Source: Fictibacillus nanhaiensis (GTDB taxonomy: Bacteria; Bacillota; Bacilli; Bacillales; Fictibacillaceae). Taken from it: a stretch of 64,000 nt of DNA. The DNA lies in NCBI GenBank assembly GCA_017052515.1, contig JAFHKR010000038.1, positions 496,001-560,000 of the forward strand, read 5' to 3'. Below the pieces are notes generated by a model. The model saw only the letters and a list, made by a program, of their open reading frames with translations, searched no databases and was not told where the DNA came from. Positions 34,686 to 44,141 of this stretch are shown here, piece by piece (position 1 is the stretch's first letter; each line of letters opens with the position of its first letter). A program made the position numbers and the translations under genes.

Positions 34686-36842
34686 TTATTTGATAACAGT
34701 GATAGAATCTACATTTATTTCCGTAGAAGTTTTCCGGGCCATAGGATCTGTTTGGCCAGTCCATTCAATCGTTAATACATGTTTTCCTGCAGGTAATCCT
34801 TTTTTATCAAAGATATTTTCTTTGTATTTGGGATTAGGGGCGTACAAACTATGCGTTGTTGATTTACCATCTAAGGTTACTTTTACAATTCCTTGTTTGT
34901 AATTTTTAATAGCTTTGTAAGAGACTCCTGTACCATTAAAAACAATTTTTACAGCGGAGCCAGTGTGGTTAGTAATTGTGTATGAACTTGAAGACGCACT
35001 TCCATCTGATATATTTTTCCAAGTTCCATTATATCCAAAATATTGACTTTTGTTCTCGTATGTCCCAGCCCCAATGCCTTCTGTAACAGCAAGAGTATAT
35101 TTTCCAGTTCCTTTATACGAATAGGCATTTAAATAATATGTGCCAGTCTTAGGCGCTGTAAAAGTAATTGTTTCATTGGATGAGTTTGCAATTTCTGAGC
35201 TTGCAACTATACCGTTGCTCGAGTTTACAGTCTTTGCCGTGTCATTATACAAATATAGATCAAAGTCAGTACCCGCATCACCTTTAAGTGTTGTCTTTAA
35301 CTTTTCTCCCTTTAATAGTTTGATAGAATACACATCATTCTTGTCCTTAATAGAATCAAGTGTGGATTGAATACTTGATTCTTTCCATGCAATACCAGGA
35401 ATTTCAGAATCAGCCTCAAAATTTACGGCTTTCCCTGCGTTCACGAGTCCCCCTGTACTTACTTTTCCTGTTAAAGAAGAAAGCTTTGTTGTCGTGCGCA
35501 TAATAGCATCCTTTATTTGCCCAGGACTATAAGAAGGGTTTACGCTTTTTACTAATGCTGCTACTCCTGTAACGTGGGGGGTAGCCATAGACGTTCCATC
35601 AAGATATTCGTAAGCGGTAGAATAATCTTTTTCTATAATAGGAAAGGTACTGAGTATACCTTCTCCTGGAGCAGCAACATCTACACTTCTAGCACCAAAA
35701 TTAGAAAAAGATGATAGATTTCCTTTGTTGTTAATTGCGGCTACAGAAAGAATATTAGGAAGATCATAAGCTGCTGGATACATTGGAGAGGAGTCAGTGT
35801 CCATACCGTCATTTCCTGCTGCAGCAATAAAAAGAGTCCCTGAATTCTTAATAGCATCTTTTAAAGCTTGTCCGTTCTCCTCTCCACCCCATGAGTTATT
35901 TAGAATCTTAATTCCTTTTGCTTTTGCATATTCTATAGCAAGAATAGCATCTGATTCAGAACCCCCCCAAGGACCAAGGAACTTAAGAGGCATAATTTTT
36001 ATGTTTGGAGCGACCCCAATCACACCGATATTATTCGCTTTTGCTGCTATTGTCCCAGCAACATGGGTACCGTGAAAATCTTCTTCTCCTCGAATGAATA
36101 AATTATTATTCTTATCATAAAAATTCCATCCATTTATATCATCTATATATCCGTTTTTATCATTATCGATCCCATCATTAGGTACTTCTCCAGGATTTAC
36201 CCAAATTTTATCTTTTAGGTCAGGATGATTAATATCAATTCCAGAATCTATCACCCCAATTACAAGTGAGGAGTCTCCTTTTGTTTTAGCCCAAGCTGCT
36301 TCCACATTCATATCAATCCCTTTTTTACCAACTTGATCCAATATTTCTTGTCCAGTATTCTTCAGCCCCCATAAATTTTTATACAGAGGGTCTTTAACTG
36401 TGGTTGGTTGATACAGATAGTTTGGCTCGGCATATTCAATATTTGGAGATGCATTCAATTCTTGTAATACATCAATCATTTTTTTATTTTTAGAGAACTT
36501 TAGGACATGTGTTCCTTGATTATTTAACACTTTTAAATTCGATAAACCTAAAGTGGTGTTCATAGATCCAGATCCAAGCTTTTTGATTGATGTATTATTT
36601 TTAAATTTTACAATTACTTCATTTGCTTTGTAATTCTTTGATTTGGTGTTATAAAATTTAGTTAAGATTTCCTTTTTTTTAACTCCACTGTCTTCAATTT
36701 TTACAATCTGTTCTTGCAAGTTTCCTGATACCTTTTTTTCAGTTTTATACACGTTCTCGGAAGTCGTGGCAAATGTTGTTGATGTGCAAAACAATAATCC
36801 TAAAGCACCACATATACTTATCATTTTCTTTGGAACACTCAT
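34686..36842 (-). CDS. Secreted subtilisin-like serine protease (S8) with C-terminal PPC domain
   Basis: 718 residues; ATG after GGGGGAATTAAG. Signal peptide to about residue 26, propeptide with YKANEVIVKFK ... IEYAEPNY (to ~145), then the S8 domain with Asp199 in GVIDSGID, His in DFHGTHVAGTI and Ser in LDGTSMATPHV. The insert DGIDNDKNGYIDDINGWNF is a calcium-binding loop typical of thermitase-like subtilases. C-terminal parts: a PPC domain (NDVYSIKLLKGEKLKTTLKGD ... GTGKYTLAV) and a last beta domain that may bind sugars. An extracellular protease distinct from the one at 7.5 kb. Monocistronic. Confidence 0.93.
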   Translation of the reverse strand: MSVPKKMISICGALGLLFCTSTTFATTSENVYKTEKKVSGNLQEQIVKIEDSGVKKKEILTKFYNTKSKNYKANEVIVKFKNNTSIKKLGSGSMNTTLGLSNLKVLNNQGTHVLKFSKNKKMIDVLQELNASPNIEYAEPNYLYQPTTVKDPLYKNLWGLKNTGQEILDQVGKKGIDMNVEAAWAKTKGDSSLVIGVIDSGIDINHPDLKDKIWVNPGEVPNDGIDNDKNGYIDDINGWNFYDKNNNLFIRGEEDFHGTHVAGTIAAKANNIGVIGVAPNIKIMPLKFLGPWGGSESDAILAIEYAKAKGIKILNNSWGGEENGQALKDAIKNSGTLFIAAAGNDGMDTDSSPMYPAAYDLPNILSVAAINNKGNLSSFSNFGARSVDVAAPGEGILSTFPIIEKDYSTAYEYLDGTSMATPHVTGVAALVKSVNPSYSPGQIKDAIMRTTTKLSSLTGKVSTGGLVNAGKAVNFEADSEIPGIAWKESSIQSTLDSIKDKNDVYSIKLLKGEKLKTTLKGDAGTDFDLYLYNDTAKTVNSSNGIVASSEIANSSNETITFTAPKTGTYYLNAYSYKGTGKYTLAVTEGIGAGTYENKSQYFGYNGTWKNISDGSASSSSYTITNHTGSAVKIVFNGTGVSYKAIKNYKQGIVKVTLDGKSTTHSLYAPNPKYKENIFDKKGLPAGKHVLTIEWTGQTDPMARKTSTEINVDSITVIK

Positions 36843-36974
36843 TTTCTTAATTCCCCCAATTTTTTAAACTAGAGTACAAATTCGATATGAAATTAACGAA
36901 AACCTCTCGCGTCCCATTTTTTGGATAAAATTATTATTCGACAAAAAACGTCAAGTTCGTTTGATTCTATTAAA

Positions 36975-37014
36975 ATAAAAAGCCATCTAATTCCCATAAA
37001 TGAATTAGATGGCT
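36975..37014 (-). terminator. Terminator of deoD
   Basis: 13-bp perfect stem AGCCATCTAATTC/GAATTAGATGGCT (36981-37014) followed on the minus strand by TTTTTATTTT. Confidence 0.94.
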
Positions 37015-37053
37015 AATTGTTACTATTGCATTTTTTTGCTTATCTACTTTTTA

Positions 37054-37764
37054 CTATTCTTGAGTACTCACAACTTCCAAAGCCATCTCGATCATATCGT
37101 TGAACGTTGTTTGGCGCTCTTCCGATGTTGTTTCTTCACCTGTGAAGATGTGGTCACTTACTGTTAGGATCGATAGTGCGTTCACACCGTATTTCGCTGC
37201 GATCGTGTAAAGGGCTGTTGTTTCCATTTCAACCGCTAACACACCGTTATCCGCAAGCTTTTTCACGATATCCATGCTGTCTCGGTAGAACAGATCCGCT
37301 GTTAACACGTTACCTGCTTTGATCTTTAAGCCTTTTGCTGTTCCAGCTTCATACGCTTTTCTTAAAAGATCGAAGTTTGCACAAGGTGCGAAGTCGATGT
37401 TAGGAAACGCCAAGTGGTTCATGCGAGAATCAGTTGATGCTGTCATCGCAAGGATTACGTCACGTACTTTCACGTCTTGTTGTATCGCGCCACACGTACC
37501 AACGCGGATCAAATTTTTCACGCCATATTCACGGATTAACTCGTTTGTGTAGATCCCGATCGATGGAATCCCCATGCCTGTCCCTTGAACAGATACGCGT
37601 TTTCCTTTGTATGTTCCTGTGAATCCAAGCATGCCGCGAACTTCGTTATAGCATGTTACGTCTTCTAAAAATGTTTCTGCAATATATTTTGCACGAAGCG
37701 GATCCCCTGGTAATAGGATGCTTTCTGCGATTTCACCTTGTTTTGCGCCGATATGAATACTCAT
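37054..37764 (-). CDS. deoD: Purine nucleoside phosphorylase, DeoD type
   Basis: 236 residues, full length for hexameric DeoD. Motifs: [30 protein letters not shown] at the N-terminus (phosphate loop GDP), [24 protein letters not shown], the purine-binding VEMETTALY and catalytic Asp in VSDHIFTGE. It splits purine (deoxy)nucleosides with phosphate to the base and (deoxy)ribose-1-phosphate. The start ATG has only a weak local GGTGA; a strong AGGAGGTG lies 37 nt upstream beyond a stable hairpin (separate entry). A PbuE-like base exporter follows upstream on the same strand, so the two may share purine metabolism. Confidence 0.96.
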   Translation of the reverse strand: MSIHIGAKQGEIAESILLPGDPLRAKYIAETFLEDVTCYNEVRGMLGFTGTYKGKRVSVQGTGMGIPSIGIYTNELIREYGVKNLIRVGTCGAIQQDVKVRDVILAMTASTDSRMNHLAFPNIDFAPCANFDLLRKAYEAGTAKGLKIKAGNVLTADLFYRDSMDIVKKLADNGVLAVEMETTALYTIAAKYGVNALSILTVSDHIFTGEETTSEERQTTFNDMIEMALEVVSTQE

Positions 37765-37808
37765 TTGTTCACCATTACATCGTTACGATTGTAATGGTTT
37801 CACCTCCT
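37765..37808 (-). promoter_or_regulatory. Hairpin between strong ribosome site and deoD start
   Basis: On the minus strand AGGAGGTG (37801-37808) is followed by a 9-bp perfect stem ACCATTACA/TGTAATGGT (37790-37798 with 37771-37779), extended by 3 bp after a bulge, then GAACAA and the ATG. Folding the hairpin would bring the ribosome site to about 10 nt from the ATG; an open hairpin leaves it ~36 nt away. Confidence 0.65.
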
Positions 37809-37867
37809 CAGGAATTGATAACTTACCAAAAATTTCTCTACCTTCATCATGCCATAGTTTTCGCAAC

Positions 37868-39040
37868 CTAGCTAATAGTATGTGCAGATTCTCGGGAGCG
37901 GCGTGCTTTTTTTGTCATAGAAAGCACAGCGGTTCCAAGTGCTAAGATGATCAGCAGTCCGCCGACCGTTGCGTTGTTCTCGACTGATGCGTTCTCAATC
38001 ACGATTCCGCCGATCATGGACCCGAACGCGATCCCGAAATGAAGCGCCGAGTTGTTCAGACTCTGCTGAATATCGGACGTTTCAGGTGATGACTCGATCA
38101 GATAGCTCTGCATCGCCGGCGTGATTGCCCAGCTAAGCATGCTCCAAATGACCATAACCACTAAAAATAGCGGAAAAGCAAAAGTTGTATATGGAATCAT
38201 AAAGATTGAGACCGCAAAAACAATAATAACGCCAATAATCGTAGGTTTTGTGCCGAATTTGTCAGCAAGCATACCACCGATTCCGCCGCCAAAGACCGCG
38301 GCTACACCGAATATTAAGTATACGATGCTGACCCATGTTCCGTTAAGTCCAAGCGTCATTTTTAAAAACGGAGTCAGGTATCCGTATAGCGTTAGGTGAC
38401 CAGCTAAGAACAGGAATGATGTGATCTGAGCAAACAAGATTCGTCTGTTTTTTAATGTACGTAGCTGTTCTCTGATCGGAATAGCCGGTTTTGGAGCCAA
38501 CGTATTCATGAAGAAATGCACCCCGAGTATGGAAAGAACGGTAAGTGCTGTGATCAAGATGAACGGTGCGCGCCATCCGAACGCATTTCCAAGCATTAAA
38601 CCGACCGGAATGCCGAGTACGAGCGAAGCGCTGATTCCCATGAACACAACACCGATCGCGCGCGCTCGGTATTTTTCTTCCACGATGTTAGATGCCATCG
38701 TCACACAAAGTACAACGAGTAACGAACCACTAACCGCAGATAAAATTCGTGCGATGAGCAGCATCGAATACGTCTGACTCACAATCACGAGTGCGTTACC
38801 TATTAGAAACACAAATAAAGAGATGATCGTTAGTCGTTTTCTCTCGATATGAGCTGTCATCGTAAGCAGGATAGGTGCCGCGATAGCGAACACGAGTGAG
38901 AAGATCGTGATCAGAAAGCCCGCCTTACCGAGACTAACGCCAAGATCGTCAGCGATCAGGTCAAGGATGCCGCCAATTATTAACTCGACCATCCCAACCA
39001 CAAACGAAACAATCGTTAACAAATAGACACGTTTGTTCAT
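37868..39040 (-). CDS. MFS transporter, PbuE-like (purine efflux) DHA1 family
   Basis: 390 residues with 12 membrane segments. The loop AHIERKRLTI, the motif EKYRARAIGVVFMG and the late stretch SWAITPAMQSYLIES ... SDIQQSLNNSALHFGIAFGSMIGG follow B. subtilis PbuE (adenine/hypoxanthine efflux) closely as I remember it. The neighbour deoD releases purine bases, which supports base efflux. In B. subtilis pbuE is under an adenine riboswitch; I see no purine riboswitch core in the 120 bases upstream here, only a short hairpin, so regulation differs. AraJ-type drug or sugar efflux is the alternative. Confidence 0.8.
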   Translation of the reverse strand: MNKRVYLLTIVSFVVGMVELIIGGILDLIADDLGVSLGKAGFLITIFSLVFAIAAPILLTMTAHIERKRLTIISLFVFLIGNALVIVSQTYSMLLIARILSAVSGSLLVVLCVTMASNIVEEKYRARAIGVVFMGISASLVLGIPVGLMLGNAFGWRAPFILITALTVLSILGVHFFMNTLAPKPAIPIREQLRTLKNRRILFAQITSFLFLAGHLTLYGYLTPFLKMTLGLNGTWVSIVYLIFGVAAVFGGGIGGMLADKFGTKPTIIGVIIVFAVSIFMIPYTTFAFPLFLVVMVIWSMLSWAITPAMQSYLIESSPETSDIQQSLNNSALHFGIAFGSMIGGIVIENASVENNATVGGLLIILALGTAVLSMTKKARRSRESAHTIS

Positions 39041-39072
39041 ATTTATCTACCTTCTTCTAAGTTGAATAATAA

Positions 39073-39096
39073 AAGTTACCCCTTTAATGGTAACTT
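39073..39096. other. Hairpin upstream of the PbuE-like gene
   Basis: 8-bp perfect stem AAGTTACC/GGTAACTT with an 8-nt loop; on the minus strand it is followed by TTATTATT and lies about 30 nt before the gene. It could be a weak attenuator, or the end of a transcript arriving from the array region. Confidence 0.5.
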
Positions 39097-39164
39097 ATTT
39101 TGAGTGTGGTGGCAATACCGAGAATGATGTTAAAAATAGGGTTTGGGTGGGGGGGAGAGTTGGA

Positions 39165-39290
39165 GTGGACAGTAAAAGTACCGAAGTGGACAGTAAATTT
39201 ATAAAAGTGGACAGTATTTCATCGAAAGTGGACAGTAAAATGCAAAAAGTGGACAGTATTTTCATGAAAGTCGATAGTAAGGCCTTGTAG
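39165..39290 (+). repeat. 21-bp periodic array 2 (GTGGACAGTA heads)
   Basis: Six heads GTGGACAGTA (last one GTCGATAGTA) start at 39165, 39186, 39207, 39228, 39249 and 39270, exactly 21 bp apart, each with a different 11-nt tail. The frame is open and would encode a heptad pattern KVDSxxx, but there is no ribosome site before it. Confidence 0.88.
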
Positions 39291-39353
39291 AGGTACGGGT
39301 GCACCCCGAAATTGCGTCTACATCCGGGCTGATCATATGGTTGGCGACTGCAA

Positions 39354-39437
39354 TCTGTCGGATTCAATGATTAATCTGTCTGTTTGTCCACGTAATCTGT
39401 CCAAACTCCAACATAATCTGTCCAATTCAAAATATCT
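39354..39437 (-). repeat. 21-bp periodic array 3 (inverted partner of array 2)
   Basis: Four TCTGTC heads start at 39354, 39375, 39396 and 39417, exactly 21 bp apart; on the minus strand each reads GACAGATT. Two of the units contain TTGGACAGA, so the shared word GGACAG faces array 2 head-on across 63 bp. Confidence 0.85.
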
Positions 39438-39575
39438 TGCGAAGAATCTCTTACAGCTCATCCCACACCACCCCAAATCCTCACAAAACCACCCACCACC
39501 ACGAACAACTTAAACATCCAAACCTCGTTTTGATTGCACAATAAAAGGAAAAACTTCATGTAAAGGAGGTCGCGC

Positions 39576-41354
39576 GTGAAAAGTATACATAGTCGTTTGT
39601 TGCTCATGCTGCTAGGTTTTATTATCGTGCCGTATTTTTTAACGATATTTATTATTTATGCTTATACGAAGAACAGTGTTGAGAAATATGAACTGAACAA
39701 CAGCCAGATGCAGCTGGAGAAGAATGCGGAAGACCTCCAACAATATTTTGATGACATGGTGAACCTCCCGTACATCTTGTATCGAAATCCGGATCTGTTT
39801 CGAATTTTTACGGAGGGATTTGAAGACTCGATCTACTTTGATCAGGATTCTGTCGAGAAGAGTATTGAGACATTTTACTTAACGAGAAATGAGATTCGCC
39901 AGCTCCGGTTTTATTTAAATGAAGGAAAAGAGTCGTTTACCGTATATAACGCGACTGTTAGTACACGAAAATCACAGCCGGATCTACTGAACCAAGAACA
40001 CATTAAACAATTGTTTAAATCCAATAAAAATTATGTGATCGAGCTGCCACATGTGATAAAAAACTACAACAATGCTGCGATTATTCCAGAGTCAGATCGG
40101 ACGAAGGTGTTAAGCATTCATCATAAAATAAAGGAAGTGCCGTCTGACAAGTTTCTTGGAATCATGACGATGGACATTAGTTTAGGTGAGTATTCAAAAA
40201 TCGTGAGTAACTTAGCGGGAGAAAATGGGTCATCAGCTTATCTGATCAATGACCAAAATGAAATCATGTATGCGACGGATGCTTCATTAATAGGTAAGCG
40301 GGTTCCATCCGACTTACAAAATCGAATCGAAAAAGGTACAACAGATAAAGAAATATCGCTAACAAAGACATTAGATGGACCGATTGAAGGCTGGAAATTA
40401 GTGAAAAAGACGCCGAGTGACGTACTGTTCCGCGATGTTCGGAAAACGGCGACTATCAATATCATCGTCGGCCTTGGTGTTGGCCTTTTAGGTCTACTCA
40501 TGATCAGTTTCATCTCATATAAAATTTCTCGGCCGATTCGGGAACTGAGTGAGAAGGTGCGCGGGATCGAAGGGGGACATATCGAGATTCCTTTTGAGAA
40601 CGATCGTCAAGATGAGATCGGACACTTGGAACGACATATTAAAGACATGACGGATCGGATCAATCTTCATATTAATCGTGAATATAAGTTGGAAATTGAG
40701 AATCGGAGAAATCAGTTTCGTGCGTTGAAGTCACAAGTGAATCCACACTTTTTGTTCAATGCTCTGCAATCGATCGGAGCGGTGGCGCTTCGTTCCAAGT
40801 CTCCGCAAGTGTATGGACTGATTACATCGCTGTCTAAGATGATGCGTTATTCCATGCAAGCGAATCAGTGGGTGACCGTGCAGAATGAAGTGGACTATAT
40901 GAAGGCCTACCTCAATCTGCAACAGGCCCGATTCGGAAAAGAGCTTCATTATGAGCTGAATTTCAGTGACGAGGTACTTGAGAATAGGATTCCAAGTATG
41001 ATTTTACAACCGCTTGTCGAAAATTTTTTCAAGCATGTGTATGAAGAGGGCTATTACGAAGCGCAACTGACGGTTTCGGGTGAGTTAAAAGGAGATTCTC
41101 TCTATCTTGTTGTTGAAAATAGTGATGGTCCTGAAATCACACAAAGCGAATTAGATCGTTTACGAGAAAACATTTATCGATCGCCAGCGGAAGGTACCCC
41201 TGTAAACGAACATATTGGGCTGAAGAATATATATCAGCGACTGATTCTAAACTATGGCAAGCGAGCTGATTTCCTAGTGGATCAGCCGAATGGACAAGGT
41301 TTTTCGGTAACGATTGTCATTCCAAAAGATTCTAGGGATGAGCCCAGAGTTTAG
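39576..41354 (+). CDS. YesM-type sensor histidine kinase
   Basis: 592 residues, GTG after AAAGGAGGTCGCGC. Membrane helix at residues 8-28, a dCache-like extracellular domain to ~295, second helix (IIVGLGVGLLGLLMISFISY), HAMP domain (RPIRELSEKVRGIEGG), then a His_kinase domain with His391 in LKSQVNPHFLFNAL and an ATPase domain with LQPLVENFFKHVYE (N box) and HIGLKNIYQRL. It senses an outside signal and phosphorylates the next gene's product. Followed by its regulator and a sugar-binding lipoprotein, which points to sugar sensing; sacB and levB lie directly downstream. Confidence 0.92.
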   Translation: MKSIHSRLLLMLLGFIIVPYFLTIFIIYAYTKNSVEKYELNNSQMQLEKNAEDLQQYFDDMVNLPYILYRNPDLFRIFTEGFEDSIYFDQDSVEKSIETFYLTRNEIRQLRFYLNEGKESFTVYNATVSTRKSQPDLLNQEHIKQLFKSNKNYVIELPHVIKNYNNAAIIPESDRTKVLSIHHKIKEVPSDKFLGIMTMDISLGEYSKIVSNLAGENGSSAYLINDQNEIMYATDASLIGKRVPSDLQNRIEKGTTDKEISLTKTLDGPIEGWKLVKKTPSDVLFRDVRKTATINIIVGLGVGLLGLLMISFISYKISRPIRELSEKVRGIEGGHIEIPFENDRQDEIGHLERHIKDMTDRINLHINREYKLEIENRRNQFRALKSQVNPHFLFNALQSIGAVALRSKSPQVYGLITSLSKMMRYSMQANQWVTVQNEVDYMKAYLNLQQARFGKELHYELNFSDEVLENRIPSMILQPLVENFFKHVYEEGYYEAQLTVSGELKGDSLYLVVENSDGPEITQSELDRLRENIYRSPAEGTPVNEHIGLKNIYQRLILNYGKRADFLVDQPNGQGFSVTIVIPKDSRDEPRV

Positions 41355-41375
41355 TGACAGAAAGTAGGTAAACAA

Positions 41376-42518
41376 ATGAAGGTGTTGATAGCTGACGATG
41401 AGTTCAATGTCCGCGATGTGATTCGGTATATCGGGAAATGGGATGAACACGGGATAACGGAGATCTTGGAAGCAGCGAACGGAAACGAAGCGAAGAAGGT
41501 TATTGAAAAAGAGCAGCCGGAGATTATTTTTACAGATATTAAGATGCCGGGAATGAGTGGCTTAGAGCTGATCGAGTGGTTGGATTCTATCTCGTATGAA
41601 GGCAAGGTTATCTTGATTACAGGTTATGACGATTATCAGTTTATGAGAAAAGCCATTCAGCATAATAGCTTCGATTATCTATTAAAACCGGTCGAGGATG
41701 AGGCGTTTAACAACGTGCTGAAAAAAGCAGTTGCCGCTTATGATGAGGAAAGAAAGTCTCGTGTGTACCAAGAGGACGCGGTCAAGATTCGATGGAGTCA
41801 AACGGTTTTAGCGGCTTGTCTCGGTGAGCCAGCAGACCTCGAACTTATCGCCTCGAACCTGCCACCATCGGAAAGATATGATTTTACATTGTTATCGTTC
41901 TATCAAATGCATCAGCCTGCGCCTTTTATCGAAAAACTTGCTGATGAGTTGGTGGATCAGAAAATCGGGAACGCTGTAATGCTCCCGGGTGATAGTAACC
42001 AAAGTGTGCTCATCACCTTGCCGGAAGAGTGGTTTTTGGTAGAAGAGCGTTTGAGCCGTGAGCTTGATATTCCGGTGCGCCTCGTAAAGGGCGAGCTGCA
42101 GTCACTTCAAGAGATTCACGAAAAATATAACGATCTTCAAAGTGAGCTTGAAAATCAAAACTACCGATCGATCCAGCGGTTGGACGAACTTGAAGCGAAA
42201 CAGCGCATGAACGATATTATTTCGTATGTTGAAACATACTACATGGAAGATGTGAGTTTAGAAAGACTAGCGAACCGGTTCTTTTTTAGTCGGGAGCATA
42301 TCTCTCGCAAGTTCAAACAAGAAACAGGCATGACGTTATCGAAATATATAACAAAATTAAGGATTGACCAGGCGAAACGTTGGTTGAAGGAAAGTGATGA
42401 AAGCATCTTTTCGATATCAACGATGCTCGGCTATCAAGATGAAAAATACTTTTCTAAGCTTTTTAAAAAAGAAGTAGGGATAACACCGTTTGAGTTTCGA
42501 AATGGTGAAAAATCGTAA
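41376..42518 (+). CDS. YesN-type response regulator with AraC DNA-binding domain
   Basis: 380 residues. The receiver domain has the acidic pair ADDE, phospho-acceptor Asp54 in IIFTDIKMPGMSG, Thr in ITGYDDY and Lys in LLKPVED. The C-terminal AraC domain has two helix-turn-helix units (SLERLANRFFFSREHISRKFKQETG and SISTMLGYQDEKYFSKLFKKEVGITP). Activated by the kinase 22 nt upstream, it most likely drives sacB and/or levB or the adjacent lipoprotein; targets are not proven. Confidence 0.92.
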   Translation: MKVLIADDEFNVRDVIRYIGKWDEHGITEILEAANGNEAKKVIEKEQPEIIFTDIKMPGMSGLELIEWLDSISYEGKVILITGYDDYQFMRKAIQHNSFDYLLKPVEDEAFNNVLKKAVAAYDEERKSRVYQEDAVKIRWSQTVLAACLGEPADLELIASNLPPSERYDFTLLSFYQMHQPAPFIEKLADELVDQKIGNAVMLPGDSNQSVLITLPEEWFLVEERLSRELDIPVRLVKGELQSLQEIHEKYNDLQSELENQNYRSIQRLDELEAKQRMNDIISYVETYYMEDVSLERLANRFFFSREHISRKFKQETGMTLSKYITKLRIDQAKRWLKESDESIFSISTMLGYQDEKYFSKLFKKEVGITPFEFRNGEKS

Positions 42519-42556
42519 GCAGAGATTTTAAATAGAAAGGGGTGATTCCAGAAAAC

Positions 42557-43831
42557 ATGAAAAAGCATTATGTAACCATTGGTATGATAGCGATTCTTCT
42601 TGCAGGCTGTCAGAAAGAAAGTGATTCAAAGCCCCCAAAAGAAGCAAAGATAGAGAAAAAGGTTGTACTTGATATCCGAAACCCGAAAGTAGAGATCGCC
42701 TCTGAATTTGAAGAGCTCGCGAAAGTCTATGAAAAAGAAAATCCTGAGATTGATATACGGATTCGTACGGTCGGAGGAGCGGCAGATGATTATTCTGACT
42801 TAAAAGCAGAACTGGCTTCAGGTAAGGGGCCGGACATTTTTACAAACACGGGGTATGGAAATGCTGAGACGTGGCGGCCGTATTTAGAGGACCTATCAAA
42901 AGAGCAATGGGTCCAGGAAGCGTATCCAGGTACGCTTGACGCGATCAAGATGGACGGCAACGTGTACGGAATGCCTATGAATTTAGAAGGCTATGGCTTT
43001 ATTTACAATAAGCAGCTGTTTCAACGTGCTGGTGTAGAACAAGTACCAAAGACATTACCAGAGTTAAAAAATGCAGCGGTAAAATTAGAGCGAAAAGGAA
43101 TCACCCCGTTCGCAACCGGCTATTACGAGGACTGGAAGCTTGGTGTCCACCTATTAAATGTGGCTTTTGCGAGACAGAAAGATCCTGATGCTTTTATAAA
43201 AAAGTTGAATGCAGGTGAAGTGCAAATTCCGGATAATCCACTGTTTCAGGACGTGATTGATCTATTGGATGTTACGCTGAAATACGGAAATGCTGATCCG
43301 TTAACGACGGATTACAACATGGAAGTGGACCTATTCGCAAAAGGAAAAACCGCGATGATTCTGCAAGGAAACTGGATTCAACCGATGATCGATGAACGAG
43401 CTCCTGATCTGGATGTTGCTTTCATGCCGATACCGATCAATGATGAACCAACCGATCAGCTTGTTGTGAGCGTGCCGAACTATTGGGTCGTGAACAAACA
43501 GGCAGATTCTTCAGATAAAAAAGAAGCGAAGCGTTTTTTAAACTGGATGGTGAATTCGGAAAAAGGACAAACGTTCATTACGGAGCGTTTTAAGTTCATC
43601 CCGGTTTTTAAAAACATTAAAACGGAAAAGCTAGGTCCGCTTGCAAAAGAGACGATAGCGGCATACGAAAAAGGCGACACGTTGGATGCCAACTGGAACG
43701 GCTTTCCCGCAGGGGTGAAAGAAGAGTTCGGATCTGCCATGCAGATGTATGTTGGTAAACAATTGACACGTAATCAGCTGTTGCGCGAATTTCAGCTTTC
43801 TTGGGACAGAGCACGAAAAGCACAAAAATGA
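42557..43831 (+). CDS. Orphan sugar-binding lipoprotein of the two-component system
   Basis: 424 residues. ATG 42557 is about 11 nt after AAAGGGGTGAT; the GTG at 42542 overlaps that site. Signal peptide with lipobox LLAGC (Cys18). The fold is a CUT1 solute-binding protein (ELASGKGPDIFTNTGYGNAETW, MNLEGYGFIYNKQLFQRAG, TAMILQGNWIQPMI). No permease genes follow, and a terminator ends the operon, so it may act as the sensor partner of the kinase instead of a transport subunit. Ligand unknown; a fructan or sucrose-like sugar is the natural guess. Confidence 0.88.
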   Translation: MKKHYVTIGMIAILLAGCQKESDSKPPKEAKIEKKVVLDIRNPKVEIASEFEELAKVYEKENPEIDIRIRTVGGAADDYSDLKAELASGKGPDIFTNTGYGNAETWRPYLEDLSKEQWVQEAYPGTLDAIKMDGNVYGMPMNLEGYGFIYNKQLFQRAGVEQVPKTLPELKNAAVKLERKGITPFATGYYEDWKLGVHLLNVAFARQKDPDAFIKKLNAGEVQIPDNPLFQDVIDLLDVTLKYGNADPLTTDYNMEVDLFAKGKTAMILQGNWIQPMIDERAPDLDVAFMPIPINDEPTDQLVVSVPNYWVVNKQADSSDKKEAKRFLNWMVNSEKGQTFITERFKFIPVFKNIKTEKLGPLAKETIAAYEKGDTLDANWNGFPAGVKEEFGSAMQMYVGKQLTRNQLLREFQLSWDRARKAQK

Positions 43832-43833
43832 TG

Positions 43834-43859
43834 AGACTCCTTGATAAGGGGTCTTTTTT
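43834..43859 (+). terminator. Terminator of the two-component operon
   Basis: 9-bp stem AGACTCCTT/AAGGGGTCT (one G-T pair), 3-nt loop, six T. It splits the sensor operon from sacB. Confidence 0.93.
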
Positions 43860-44141
43860 GATGTGAAAGTGGTGGATCTCCCTTGTAGGGAACTTGCGGT
43901 GAGCCACCTCGGTGTTTAGTAATTAATATTCTTACCTGTCTTGCATCTTACACAGTAACAACTTATCAATCTAATGACGCTTTCCACCAACAACATTTAC
44001 GAGATATCAATTTAAGACGAAATCCTCATCAATCCATGCCATATCTACATGCCGCAACCTCCCCTATACTTGTACTTGCAAGTCACAACAGGTTGGAACT
44101 GCTAGAAAAGGACCAACGAAAATCACATAGGAGGAATACGT
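43860..44141 (+). promoter_or_regulatory. Upstream region of sacB
   Basis: -10 box TATACT at 44065-44070 has no good -35 at 17 bp (TATCTA), which suits an activator-dependent promoter. CATGCC occurs at 44035-44040 and 44048-44053. A palindrome ACTTGCAAGT follows at about 44073. No RAT-terminator structure of the SacY type, as in B. subtilis sacB, is seen between promoter and start. Confidence 0.5.

Noticed and set aside
39041-39164. Purine riboswitch before the PbuE-like gene
   Set aside because: The conserved purine core is absent; only a short hairpin is found.
39087-39290. 67-codon plus-strand ORF over array 2
   Set aside because: No ribosome site; the heptads come from the 21-bp DNA period, and the opposite strand is open as well.
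43860-44141. SacY-type RAT antiterminator before sacB
   Set aside because: No terminator-overlapping RAT pair lies between the -10 box and sacB.
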